DNA of 64,000 nt from Apodospora peruviana (Eukaryota; Ascomycota; Sordariomycetes; Sordariales; Lasiosphaeriaceae), in the NCBI GenBank assembly GCA_033439685.1, contig JAUEDM010000008.1:62001-126000 (forward strand), written 5' to 3'. The notes beneath the pieces are model-generated. The model worked only from the letters and a program-made list of their open reading frames with translations, had not been told where the DNA came from and searched no databases. Shown piece after piece: positions 22,840-34,275 of this stretch. Each line of letters opens with the position of its first letter. Position 1 is the first letter of the stretch. The position numbers and the translations under genes are program-made.

Positions 22840-23856
22840 GGTACGGCCCGTTGGATGGTGGAGGATGTTTGTTATGTATTATTGGTTATTGTAATGTGGA
22901 ATGGAGTACATTCGGTGTATTTTGCGATATGTTTCTATCTCAAAGCGGAACTCTTCGATATCAACATCTTGTGAATTTGAGACAACATTGAAACATCGTG
23001 GAATCTTTGCACATTCAATTCTCGCATTGTAATGTCTCGTCATGGTGGCCTGAGCCTCGGGGGGAAGATCAAAACTCACGATAGTGGCAGATGGAAGCAG
23101 TAAGCGGGACATCCCGAAGTCGACACCCAAGTTCTGCAAGAGAAAAACCAGTCTGAATGAGGAAATGCGATGTGTGAAGTGGCATGATCAAATAAACACA
23201 TGTGACAAGCCGCCCCGCCTGATTGGTGTTCCATCCTCCGATTCCTCAGCCGCAACTGCCGGACGAAATGACGTACCAAATCTCTACTTTATGTCTCTCG
23301 CTGGGACCCCGTGGACCCTTATCGCAGAGCCGCAACTTACCCCTTTTCGGGGTCAACATGGGCAGTCTAGACTTACGCCACAGCTGGTTGTGGTCAAGGT
23401 GGAAGTGAGCATAGTGCCAATACGCACCCAGTTGACGAGTCAACGCCGGCAAGCAAACGCCACGCTGAATATTATGGGTGCCAAGTCGAGCTATCCCATG
23501 TGGCGTATTGATAGTTTGTTGCCAAAAGGCAGAATTCAAAATCGAGCAAGCGCGATGATGAATTGCCGGTGGTTCAGGCTCTCGATCTATTCCGGATTGG
23601 CTTAACACTGGCCGAGGCTGGGACTTGAGTCTTTGCAGCCGACAGTCATGCGTTCTTCCCATGCCACACCCGGACAAGTTTCTCGGGTTCCCCTCGTCCA
23701 GCGCGATCATGGTGCAAAACTGTCACCTCAACACCAATCCCGGCTCACCAGGTTGTTCGTGATCCTCGCCGTCGACGGGGTCACGCCCGGGTCCAACGCG
23801 TCAAACAGTCAATTCATCGGTCCACACGAAGGTCTTGAGCAACCAAGGGCATCACC
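22840..23856. other. Intergenic region
   Basis: About 1 kb between the Hsp70-like gene and the cysteine-repeat receptor-like gene. Overlapping open frames on both strands at 23084-23710 lack domains. It presumably holds the promoter of the downstream gene. Confidence 0.55.
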
Positions 23857-26800
23857 ATGTCTCTCATTCCATCAGCAACGACTCCGCCGATGGCGCCAAC
23901 CTTCACGCTCGCAGCGCCGTTGACGACAGCGTGGACACTACCAGCGGCCTGTACATCACCGCCTCCGCATTTCGTTCAAGGCTATTGCGACGGAAACTCT
24001 TGCACGCCCAACAAGTATTCCGACACGGGGCTGGGAACAGGATGGATCAACCAGCCTTTTGAGACGGGCCTTGGGGGTTTGGAAAACACGCAGTGCCAGC
24101 CCTCGGGCTACAACGTGCTGATCGCCTTTGCCTACCGACCGGCGACAGGGTGTCCATCTGGATACGAAACCGCCGCTGTGAACAGTCACCGGTCCGAGAC
24201 CGATCTGGCTGTTCTCACCTGCTGTCCTTCGTGAGTTTCGGTCCGTGGAAAGCGAGGGAAATGTGTGCCAGAAATTGACAAAGGAAAACAGTTCTTATTC
24301 CATGTCGGCATGGTCGATCTATATTGACCCGATATGGAGCAACACGACTACATTGGTTTCTTGCACATCCGTTTGGACTCTCACCTCGGGCCAGCCGTAT
24401 CTCGGTGTTGCCGGCAGTGTGGGAACGGACACGGTGCAGTACAACTCGTCTGGCGCCATGGTAACGACCACATCAACATGGTATTCCGAGGTTGTCTTGA
24501 GCACCGGTACCATTACTGCCCCTACGACCACGGCACAGATCAACCAGCCTCCTCTGCAGCTCATTGTGCCAACACAGTCCCTGACCGCATCATCTTCAAC
24601 CGGTACTACACCCACGACGTACTCTCTCTTCAACTTGCCATTCATTTATTCAATAATTGCAACCGTTGGAATCGGGGTGGGCAGTTTGGCCGTTCTATGT
24701 TGCCTTTGCTGTGTCATGCGAAGGATATGTCGAAGCACTGGCAGTCCCACCCCAAGGCCACCTCCTGTCGCAACCATCTATCCCACACCAATCACTCCTT
24801 ATCCCGTCATTCCGGTCGTCACCACGCCACCAAGCACATACGCTTCCAGCCTGAGCCAAGCCAGTTGTCGCCATAACCGATCATCGATGTGCTCTTACAA
24901 GCTCACCTACGAAACCAACTGCTGCGCCTGCAAAGACTCGCGACCTGCATCACCAAGTCTGACAGTGCAGGCCCGGACGATGACCTACTGCTTTCCATGT
25001 CAATCCCACTGGCGCTCATGCCTGTCCAGCCAGATCCCCCCAGAGTGGCGGGTCGTCCCAGCCACCGCCGACGATCGCGTGGACGAGATAGTCGAACAGC
25101 TGATAGAAGAACGCAAGTGCCCGCACGGCATCGTGGGCGCCGCCTGCTCTCGGTGCCCAGCGGGATCCAAAATGTGCTGTGCTTGCGTCGACAGACGAGC
25201 CGGACAGCTTCTCTCCCAGGAGGCGCGGGCAGCAACCTACTGCACCACCTGTGCCGAATACTACCGCGACCTGAAGCCCGACGAGTGTCCGGCCGGATGG
25301 CGGCTGGCGGAGGTTCAGTGCGAGCACGGCCGTTCAAAGACCTGCAAGCAGTCCAAAGCTTTCGAAGCCAGTTGTTGCGCCTGCAAAGACACGCGCAGAG
25401 GCGCCATGCCCCGTCAGGACCGCACCGCCACGTACTGCGCTCCCTGCGCATCGCACTGGACTTCTGTAGCTACCATCTCGAAGCTCCCCAAGTCGTGGGG
25501 GATCAAGTGCGACGGCCACGGCGATCAGTTTGCACGATGCTCAACCCATTCCTCGCGTGGTCAGTGTTGCGCGTGCCTTGACAAGAGGCACGCCGGGACT
25601 GCCGCAATCACCAAGGCGCAGCGCATCTCGACATACTGTCCCTCGTGTATCAGCCACTGGGAGCAAACCCCCGACTCGTCTTGCCCCCGCGGCTGGAAAC
25701 TGAAGTGTCGCCACGGCCGAGCAGACGCATGGGACTCAACCATTCCGAGAATAGGGGGTTTCTTCGTCCACAGCCCGGTGGCCTCGGGAGGAGGGCCGTG
25801 CTGCTGCGCATGCAAGGACACCAACACCAACACGGTACCTAAAGATATCCGGCTCAGGACCTACTGCGCGAGCTGTCGCGCGCTGTGGGCAAGCACACCG
25901 GACCACGCGTGTCCGCCCGATTGGCGGCTCGGCGGGTGTCGCCACAACAACAACATGGCTGCTCGATGTCTGAACGCCGGCGGCACGGCTCGACTCAAAT
26001 GCTGCGCGTGCAACGACCAGCGAACCGGAAATCTGCCCAAAACATCCCGAACAAAGAGTTACTGCGCGACCTGTGAGGCGGTGTGGAACGCCACGCCTGA
26101 CGCCCAGTGTCCGGCCGAGTGGCGTCTCTTAGAGAACCGTAACGACTGCAAGCACGCCATGGCCATGGAATGCGGCGGCAAAGCCTCAGCCGGGAAGTGC
26201 TGCGCCTGCACCGATGGGCGGAAATTTTTGGAGTTGCCGACTCGTCTAGCGGGTTACTGCCCAGCTTGCCGAGCGCACTGGCAGCATGTCTCCAAGACGC
26301 TACTGCCTGCTGGCTGGCTCGTCACCGAGAAAGACATCCCGATCCGGTTCACCAAAGAAGGCTGTCTGCCGCGAAAACCGACTACGACATATCCGCGCGA
26401 ACGCACTGACTTGAAATACAGCAGGCAGTTCGATGAAGGGCCGCGCTATGGGGCGCCGAGGTACGGGCGGAAGGGAGAGCCCGTCACTTTCACGCCGCCT
26501 ATCAACCCGTTCCGCCGTCGACCGGTCTCAGAGTCAAAACAGTCTGCCATGACGCAGTACACGGTCCAGGTACACGTACCGCCGCAACCAGCTGAGCCGA
26601 ATTACCAGGGTTACGAGGACGAGAAGGGACCGCTGCGGGAAGGAGGGCCGCGGTTCTCGGTTGCCCCTGATACTGATACGAAGCCAACTCGGGCTGTTTC
26701 GGTGACTGTGCAGCCTCTGAGAAGTAAGAAGGGGACCATGGCGCCGACGCCGAAGAAGAAATGTGAGTCTCCTGTCCTGTGCACGGATGAAGTTTTTTTT

Positions 26801-26955
26801 TTTTTTTTTTTTTTTTTAAATCTAGGTTGGTTTGCTAACAATGAGTCGGTTCAGCGCCGGTGGTTATTAGTGACGCTGAGAAGCAACGGCGCAAGGACCA
26901 GGCAGGTCTGTGTATTGGACGGAAGCCGAAGTTTCTGGTTCCGCCGGATTCTTAG
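23857..26955 (+). CDS. Single-pass membrane protein with seven cysteine-rich repeats (3 exons)
   Basis: Exons 23857-24230, 24292-26762 and 26855-26955 join in frame to give 981 residues. I do not recognise the family as a whole. Residues 1-235 have Cys-containing blocks (GYCDGNSCTPNKYSDTG, TGCPSGYE, LTCCPS) like extracellular parts of fungal surface proteins, then a Ser/Thr-rich stalk. One helix follows (about 240-268, YSIIATVGIGVGSLAVLC) with a CCLCC cluster at its inner edge, then a Pro-rich juxtamembrane segment. Residues about 316-802 hold seven repeats of roughly 60-75 residues. Each has C-x-H (or a near variant), CCAC-x-D-x-R, (T/S)YC-x-x-C-x-x-x-W and P-x-x-W(R/K), so six or more possible zinc ligands per unit. 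The tail is basic and low complexity. Exon 3 follows an intron containing a 24-T run. No classical signal peptide is seen. Confidence 0.8.
26793..26817. repeat. Poly(T) run inside intron 2 of the cysteine-repeat gene
   Basis: About 24 consecutive T lie between the GTGAGT donor and the CAG acceptor of the last intron. The run is long for a fungal polypyrimidine tract and would be prone to length change or to assembly error. Confidence 0.8.
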
Positions 26956-27069
26956 TGCACTGCGATGAACTCAGATTGAGTGAGCTTAATAGGCGGTTGC
27001 TTTCACTGTATATACTTTCATACAAGTCTACTAGTAGTAATTATAATTGGGTTTAAAGTCTGTTGAGTA

Positions 27070-28620
27070 TTACGTGGAGCTATCCTCAACCCCCGAATCG
27101 CCACGCCTAGACCGTTTTATGTCCTTAACGCTAGCGAACTTTGTGTTTAGTGATAAAACAACCTTCTTTTTATGCTCCAGATCCCACAATCGAGCTTTGA
27201 GGGCCTGATTTTCAGCCTGAGTTATAGCCAACTGTAGATCTTTTTGATCAAATGCCTTCTCAACCTTCCGGAACAATAGCCGTTGTGTTCTGCACCCCTG
27301 ATTGTTGATGTTCAACTGGGCCAACTGGAGGGTTAGATCCACAACCTTATAAGGAGTCTTCCAGGGCTCGGGCGTACAAAAAACAACCCTCTTCAGCTCT
27401 ACCAGTGGCATGGCTTTGCGGGGGGTGATGGGTTTGAGGATGGACTTTTTTGTAGAGTTTTCCAACAACAGTGGACTGCTCAGCGGTTTGTGTTTGTTCA
27501 GGGGTGTAGTCCGGAAGCCCTCCAGCCCCCCAGAACGTTCTGTGGGCGAAATCCATCGTTATGGGCCTTGTTGTAACACGTCAGAAGAAGCCGCTTGCCC
27601 ACAATAGTCGAATCTGTATACTGTATACAGATTCGACTGGGAAAGCAAGGATCGGTATCGTTGCTTGCAGGCCGAAAATACCCCCAAATCCAGTGGCTGT
27701 AGTACGTGGGAGCAGTGGGCAGGCAGATAGATGAGAAAGACGTTGTTGCTGAAGCAATTTCACATGTAATCGATTGTCTGGTGGCTGCCGTGGCCGTCCA
27801 GAATAAGAAGTCTGGCTTCCCGGGGGTCCTCTGGCCTAGTCAGGGGTAAAAAGATGTCCAGCAGCCATTTCAAAGCCGTTTCGTCATCCGTCCAGCCGTT
27901 GGGAGTTGTTGTAAACTGCCAGTCTGTGAATGGCTTCATATTTTGGGGGAACCACTGGGTCTGGACCGATTTCCTTTTGAAAATAACAAGAGGAGGTAAG
28001 GCCCTGCCTTCGGCACTTATGCATTCGATGAAAGAAGTCCAGGTTCGTGATCCAGGCTGTTTTCTGACAACAGCTTTGTACTCTGCGCATCCCACAACAA
28101 GGCCATTCCGGCCCTGACCTTCCATAAGCCCCATTTCGTCCTTGTTGTACCGATGCCGTGGCTTGATGCTTTTGACGATGGGGTGGTCCAACCGGTGGAA
28201 AAAAGCCACGATATTTTCTTTCGTAGCGTTGTTGAGCCTCACTGCGTCGACCCTTTTGGCCCGCTGGGTAGCAATACAAGCATTCCTGGCCAGAAATCGA
28301 GAAACCCACCGCTTGCCAACGTGGGAAGTGTCACCACGAATGTCGGATAGTCGCTGGGCTAATTCCCTGATCTCTTGGTGCGTCACAGGAAAACCCAAGG
28401 CCGCTTGCGTACGAATCCACGTACTGAGGGCCTCTTCTTGACCTTGGGATATCCTTTGGTATGGAGCAAAAGCCTCTCTTCGTGATGTGGTGGACTGGAG
28501 ACGCTGCCTAAGTGTAGGATAGGGGATGCCCTTTTCGGCAGCCGACTTGCGAATCGACAACCCATCTTTCACAAGTTTGATTGCGTCTTGGAGCTCCTCT
28601 TCGGAATATGACGGTGTCAT
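27070..28620 (-). pseudogene. pogo/Fot1-type (Tc1-mariner) transposase, decayed
   Basis: The ATG at 28620 opens a Psq-type helix-turn-helix (SEEELQDAIKLVKDGLSIRK, then AAEKGIPYPTLRQRL), a CENP-B-like second DNA-binding part (GFPVTHQEIRELAQRLSD, GKRWVSRFLARN) and the DDE catalytic core: YNKDEMGLMEG, then TSFIECISAEGRALPPLVIF, then LLILDGHGSH. After TIDYM a TGA replaces an expected Trp codon. The same frame goes on as NCFSNNVFLIYLPAHCSHVL and QPLDLGVF, which is the usual transposase continuation. A frame change then leads to NKAHNDGFRPQNVLGGWRASGL, and the C-terminal coiled part (27070-27468) is in yet another frame. The copy is therefore inactive. Terminal inverted repeats were not found with confidence. 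Confidence 0.88.
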
Positions 28621-28821
28621 TGAGAAGAGCTGCTTCTGGCAATGATTTTCATATACTGACGAGGAATTTTGGAATAGAATTGATCAAGTTGTGGGTGATG
28701 AAGAGGGGGTGGCTTGCTAGCGGTGAGAGACCCCTTGATCACTTACACGGGTGGTTCCGAAGCAGGGGTGGTTCCTAACTGGGTTAGTCATCTTACAGCT
28801 GACATGGCCTGGGCCCATGCA

Positions 28822-28917
28822 GTATGTAACCCACTAGATTCCAAGCCTTGTCACCTTGGAATTCCTACATCCTTTTGGATTGAGGGGTTGTTAGCGCAGT
28901 TGTGGTAGGTTATGTAC
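28822..28917. repeat. Small hairpin element, copy A
   Basis: Imperfect ends GTATGTAACCCAC and GTAGGTTATGTAC are inverted. Inside is a hairpin, ATTCCAAG...CTTGGAAT, followed by CATCCTTTTGGATTGAGGGG. The same order of sequence occurs at 63637-63720. It lies about 200 bp upstream of the decayed transposase start and could be that transposon's terminus or a separate small insertion. Confidence 0.6.
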
Positions 28918-29025
28918 AACCGCCGTCACAACAGTTCAATTTTGCGGATTACCAGGGCTAGCATCTATCTGGGTGGTAGGCTCCATGGAGGCGTACCATA
29001 AGCTCTCGACCCTTAAACATAACGT

Positions 29026-29221
29026 CATTATTCTACATACTCGCTTTACGATGCCTTCCAATCCTACCCTGGCCGTATGCCCCAGACCAATCGTCAGCAG
29101 CCTCTGCCACGATCGTAGCAGATGCGTGGATCATAGGAGAGGTTGTTGACAATTAGGTTGGGACATACGGCCGAGGCGGGATTGGAACCAAAGCATTGCA
29201 AAGCGAGTATGTAGAATGATG
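29026..29221. mobile_element. MITE-like element with ~60-bp terminal inverted repeats
   Basis: The left arm (29026-29084, starting CATTATTCTACATACTCGC) is the reverse complement, with several mismatches and a small gap, of the right arm (29158-29221, ending GCGAGTATGTAGAATGATG). Both arms contain the block CATACGGCC and GGATTGGAA in mirrored order. The 73-bp centre has no coding capacity. Length (196 bp) and structure fit a miniature inverted-repeat transposable element derived from a DNA transposon. Confidence 0.75.
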
Positions 29222-29879
29222 TATGTGTGTGTGTGGGAAAGGGGATTGCTCACCTCGCTGGAATCTGCTCTCGTTTGTATATGCGTTGCTCAATAGAATA
29301 CACCGGCTTTAGAGGGGGCACAGGAATTTTCAGAATACGGCGTGTTATACAGCCAAATGCAGCATAAAAGATAGTTCGGTGGATGATGAGTAGAACGGGA
29401 GTTGATCAGTACTCAACGTTGACACTGGTGACTTGTTGAATATTGCACGCCATGAGTCCCCCAAACTTTTGGCGGTTGATAATATTCACGTGGCAATTTT
29501 CTCGTCGTGCTTGGTTCACTAGCCTCGTCTACACGTATCGATGAACCAACGGCGGCTGTCGATGTCTAGGACTTGTCTAACGAAGCCAAGTTTCCCCCTG
29601 AACTCCGGGGTAGAAGCATTATGTCTTGGACTCGAGGCTTGGCCATTGCCATATCCCCGGATTTGCTCGAAACCCATGACACAAGTGGCTTGCCAGTATC
29701 GATTACCACGTGAAAATTGATGTCTCGGAGCTTACGTCTCCCCTCCTTCAGGTTGAGCTATATTTAGGACTCGGCTAGTCATTCCGCTCCCGAGCCCCGA
29801 GCCCCTATTATGCCGTCTCCTGAGCAACAATAAAGTCAATGACCCGAAATCCGCGGTGAGAGATAAGTCGAGATAGGGA
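29222..29879. other. Intergenic region
   Basis: Begins with a short TG run next to the MITE. No gene, domain or further repeat was recognised. Confidence 0.55.
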
Positions 29880-29897
29880 CAGCAGAGATCGTGTATA

Positions 29898-30059
29898 TCA
29901 AACAGTCTTGATGTTCAGTGCACCCTCCCATGACACAAAACCTCCCTCAGCTTTGTCGACAGTTCCCAACAACTGATTATTCAACAGCTGCCCGTGGTAT
30001 TCCCAAATCCTAGCCTTAGCTCCCTCAACATCTGTTAGAGAAACCTCCCGGCCAGGCAT
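29898..30059 (-). other. Possible gene fragment, 53 codons
   Basis: An open frame from the ATG at 30059 reads MPGREVSLTDVEGAKARIWE, continues with YHGQLLNNQLLGTVDK and ends at 29898. Its balanced composition looks protein-like, but no domain is recognised and a stop lies just upstream. It could be a relic exon or a chance frame. Confidence 0.25.
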
Positions 30060-30101
30060 ATTATGCCTTGAGAAGACCGGGAAATACTTCGCCACGTGCA
30101 A

Positions 30102-32600
30102 CTATACTTCAGCTCTTGCGAGCCAGGCCAGGAACCTGGGACTAGGTAGGGCGGTCAGACTACCCCAGAGAATGAGTGGCTGGGTCCCTCACCCGACAGG
30201 ACCCGGTGTCCGATCCAGTGGTTACCTCGATCATGCTCCGGCAAGCCACGTTCCCGACTAGCGTAGACTTGCACGTGTCCGACACCCGGATATCCGGAGA
30301 ACACCCACTGGGCAAAACGCAGAAAAAAGAAGATGAAGAAAAAGCACAGTGTCCGTCTGTAAAGGCTACTTGCTTCTCGGGTCATCTTGTATTCACCAGT
30401 CCACCAGTCTCCTCCACGCATACAGACAAGGCAAGCTGAGAAAACCCAAGACAAGCCCCTCGGCAGCGTTTCAAGTGGAGAAATTCTCTTTCCTGACTTA
30501 ACCGGGTATGCACAGGGTGGTGTTATGTATTCGACCAATAGAACATAGCCGACTGACTCTATGGTTAGCAAGAGTAGTGCGCCAGCCCTGTTGTCGAGCT
30601 TGCCTCCCTTCGCTTTTGCGTGCAGGTGAATATTAACCCACACACACACCTACATTTACGTGATAGGTAGCTGGGCGTAGCGTGGGATCACAACATGCTG
30701 CATGCATGCATGCACCTTTCGCCCATGGTCGGACCGCCAGCTGGACCGAGTCCCTTCCTCGGACTGATTTTTGTGCACATGTTAAACCTGATGGGTGGTC
30801 GTAATCAGATCGTCTATACTAGTTCGAGTGGCAAATGTCAAGACGCGCAGATGGCGTTTGCTGAGTTGCTTATTGCTATGCAGACCATCGATAATTGAAC
30901 TATGGCGAACCACTGCAGCCGCATCTCCGTGTACCGGAAACTGAGCAACATGAATTTTGACCCAGATACCTACCTATATATAATTTGGGGGGTTAGGTAT
31001 CACACCCGCTCCTCTCCAATGCTGCTGTGTTTGGGACCACAGAAGGAGAGGATGAGATGCGGATAGATGCCTACCCTACCTATATTGTCATATGTTACAA
31101 CTGATCAAGTCGGACTGGCTATCCGCACCTAATGCGAGCTGTTTCTCACGAAAAGAAAACCCCCCCAGGCTGGGATTTGCTAGTATTTCTCGGTACGTAT
31201 CTATTTCACCAACCAGAGTAGCCTGCTACTGAACGGCAACAAGTTACTGCACAAAGCAACAGTCCATCAAATGTCTCACTTACAGTTGGATACTAGCTGT
31301 TAAGCAGCTATAAACCGAGAAGCTCGCGTAAATCAAGTGTACGCAACTTCATTTGAGATAGGTATTCCACTCTCCATATTCTCCGGAAAAAAAACTTAGC
31401 CAAGCCCAGTCCGCAGCTTGACATCCGAGATCTTCACCTCCCATCCAAATAAAGTCCGCATAGCATAAAGAAAACACCTTCCCCGCGCTCTCCCAGCTGC
31501 AAAGTGCCCCTCCCCCACGTCAATATAAGAGAAACGATAGATATGCGGGCGTGTAAGACATGGCTGCCGCCAGCCGGCCGGCCAGACGGGACGAAGCCTC
31601 GTTGGACGCCACGTGTTTCGACCTCTGGGAGCATACATATCTGCGGTCCAGAGTGTTATAGGAGGTACGCGTAGCTATGTTGGAGTTTCACCAGTTGAAA
31701 GACGCTATCGAAGGGGCAGGACACTTGGTCGGTTGGACCGCTGGATGGCATTTAATTAACCTTGGGGTTACCACAATCGCATTTTTGTCCACAGTTCTAT
31801 GCTTTTCTTCATTGGCTACGTAGTATGAATGATATCTCGATCGTCCCGCTGTAACGCAAGCGGTCGGCCACAGCTGTTGTTTCTTTTTTCGTGCAATCAC
31901 TCCGTCCATTACGCTGGCAAAGCAACCCTGCACGAAGCCGCCGGGCAAGGTGTCGAGCAAGGTGTCGAGCAAGGTGAAAACCAGACATCTTACAAACAGT
32001 ACCGCCCGCCTCCTCATTGGACCAACATATCAGGAATATGACACATAATACCACATGGAATATAATACGTAATATACACATCACTAAACATTTCTCCTGT
32101 CTCATGAATCCTGTCTATCCACCCCATCCTGCAGTGACTTGCCCCGACTAATGAATTACCAACTCCAAATCTTATGCCGTCGTCATCGTGAGATCGCGCG
32201 GTAAATACAAAGGAAAGGTATCTATCCCCATGTTGGGTATCATATGGGTTATGTACAAAGAAAAGACGCCGCGAACTCATCGCAGAGCGTATACTAGTAC
32301 ATAGAGACAAGATAATCAGGAAGTATATGCAAACAGTAATGTTGGACGCTAGGACACGTGGTGGTGGAAGCAAAAAAGCAGAGCGCCTTTCCAGATCTTT
32401 TGGGAAACATGATGACGATGATGCAAAGCCAGCCTGTTGGGTATCTCAAGTGTATATAAAACAAAATAAAATGGTAAGGAAATTTAATGTGTAAATTCTC
32501 GAAGAACGGCAATGACGGGCAAAGTCGTGTTCATCATTGGAATTATTGATGACATCAAATGCACGCACCATCGGGCCCTTGTGGCGCGAGATGACGGGTG
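30102..32600. other. Long intergenic region
   Basis: About 2.5 kb with no supportable gene. It contains a CATG run (GCATGCATGCATGC near 30700), a short CA run near 30640 and a 12-bp tandem repeat at 31945. The distal part (32000-32600) is AT-rich and is probably the 3' UTR of the gene at 32601. Confidence 0.55.
31945..31976. repeat. 12-bp tandem repeat (about 2.7 copies)
   Basis: The unit GCAAGGTGTCGA occurs twice and is followed by GCAAGGTG. No gene contains it. Confidence 0.85.
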
Positions 32601-34275
32601 TCATCTCCGCAGCCGTACCTTCTCGGCGAAACTTTTAAGCCAAACGGAAGCGATGTTCTTCTTCTCTTCGTGGACATCACGGATCATGAATTCGTCGCGG
32701 ATCATCGGGCCAACGATGTCCACATCTCCGCGGTGCGGAAACTTGCCCTCGTCGCTGAGCATGCGCGGAATTGCAGCGATCTCATCCGTGGCGCGTCGGG
32801 TCATGATGTAGGTATTGCCCTGAGGCGAGTATCGCTGCATCAGGTCCTCCTCGGCAACGCGCCACTCTTGCTCTGTCTCGGCCCATTTGGCCTCGGTGAG
32901 GGCATAAGTCTTGGATGTAGTGCCGTAATGCTCCCCTGTCCGGACAAGGTGTTTGGTGTAGTTGACTCTGGCGAGGTCCCAATCTGCATGGAAAGACTGC
33001 AGGGTGGCGAGGTCGGCGGTCTCGGGGGAGTACGGCTTTGGCTCAATGGTGAAGTTTGCATGCCCAAGGCGATCTGACCAAGCATCGTGGTGCTGGTCTA
33101 GGATGAAAGGTATCGGTGAGGGGAGCTCTCCGGACCCCGAGATGGTGGCACGGCGAAAGGACGCGACCGAGGCTTTGGTGCTCAATGGCGGCGTGGGATA
33201 TGTTTGGTGTATTGGCACAGTCGGCTCCGGGGGTTCGGAGGGTGCGACCGTTGGAGACTGGAGCGGCGAGGGTTGTGTTTGTGGTGGTAGAGTGTCGATG
33301 AAGAGTGGCGGGAGGAGGGGAGTGGTGGCCATTGCGCGTTCGCGCTCCAGACTCTTTCCAGCCGTTATTTGGATTGGGTCGGCAGGGAAAGGCAGGACGA
33401 CACTTTCGGTGCTATCGTAGAACGAAAGTGCAGGAGTCGGTGGCAGAGGTGGTTCGTTTGTGCGATCGGGAACCATCCGCGCAGGGACTGAGATGGAGGA
33501 GGATCTGCTTGACGCAGCGCGGGAGAAGCTGGTACGTTGGTCCAAAGACGTATCGGATGCAGGAGAGAAGGCAAAATGGTGACGCCTGGAAGTCGAACCC
33601 CATCGTGGCAGGCTGCTCAGCTTCGATCCCAACCTCGTGCCCCAATTTGAGAAGCTAACGTCGGACGCGTGCCGTCTTCTCTTTTGTTCAGAGCTTCCAT
33701 TCAAATCTGAATCGAGGATAAAGTCAAAGTCGACATCAGAAAAGATGCAGGGATATGTTGCTGGGCTCTGGGCAACAGAGCTGTGGTGAACGCAGGGCTC
33801 GTCACCTATCAGGAGATAGTCAATAATCTGAAAATTAGGGACCCGGTCGAAGGCGGAACATACATAAACAGTCGTACAGACCAAGCTGGCCGTCAATGGG
33901 CCCGGGTACCATGATGTTATCCTCATCCCTCTCCAGCGGGTCTTCTTGAACGTCTGGGAGGTGCGACTTGTTGCCCTTGTTTGCGTGCGTGACCAGAGTC
34001 GGCGAGGATGGACTATCGGAGCCATTCGATGTGATCATCTCCAGCGAGGAAGCCGATTCGGAATACCTCGAGTGGCTGCGCGAGAAAGTCGGAGTGACGG
34101 GCGAGGGGGAGACTAGATCAGACGACGAAGAGCTCTGGGAGGAGTACAAGTATGTGTGGTCGGGGTCGGTGACGTGCAGCTGTTGATGATGTTGTAGTTG
34201 TTGCTGTTGAAGCTCCAGTTTTCTCCGGTCTTCGACCATCTGAGGAAGTAATAACGGTTTAAGTTTTGGTGACAT
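32601..34275 (-). CDS. Conserved fungal protein of unknown function (2 exons)
   Basis: Exon 1 (34275-33864) and exon 2 (33805-32601) join across a 58-bp intron (GTATGT...TAG) to give 538 residues. The N-terminal third is polar and low complexity (a Q/H-rich run, then Ser-rich), with short conserved-looking islands: LPDVQEDPLERDE and LYDCLCDEPCVHH, the latter created by the splice. The middle is Pro/Ser-rich with an FDFILDSD patch. The C-terminal 200 residues look folded and helical (ATLQSFHADWDLARVNYTKH, then TYALTEAKWAETEQEWR) and end in charged helices with AEKVRLRR. No named domain is recognised. The ATG at 34275 is the first in frame. The gene has an unusually long gene-free region upstream. 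Confidence 0.85.

Noticed and set aside
30155..30649. 164-codon minus-strand frame with a Phe-rich stretch
   Set aside because: The Phe run comes from an A-rich tract, the start context is poor and no domain is present.
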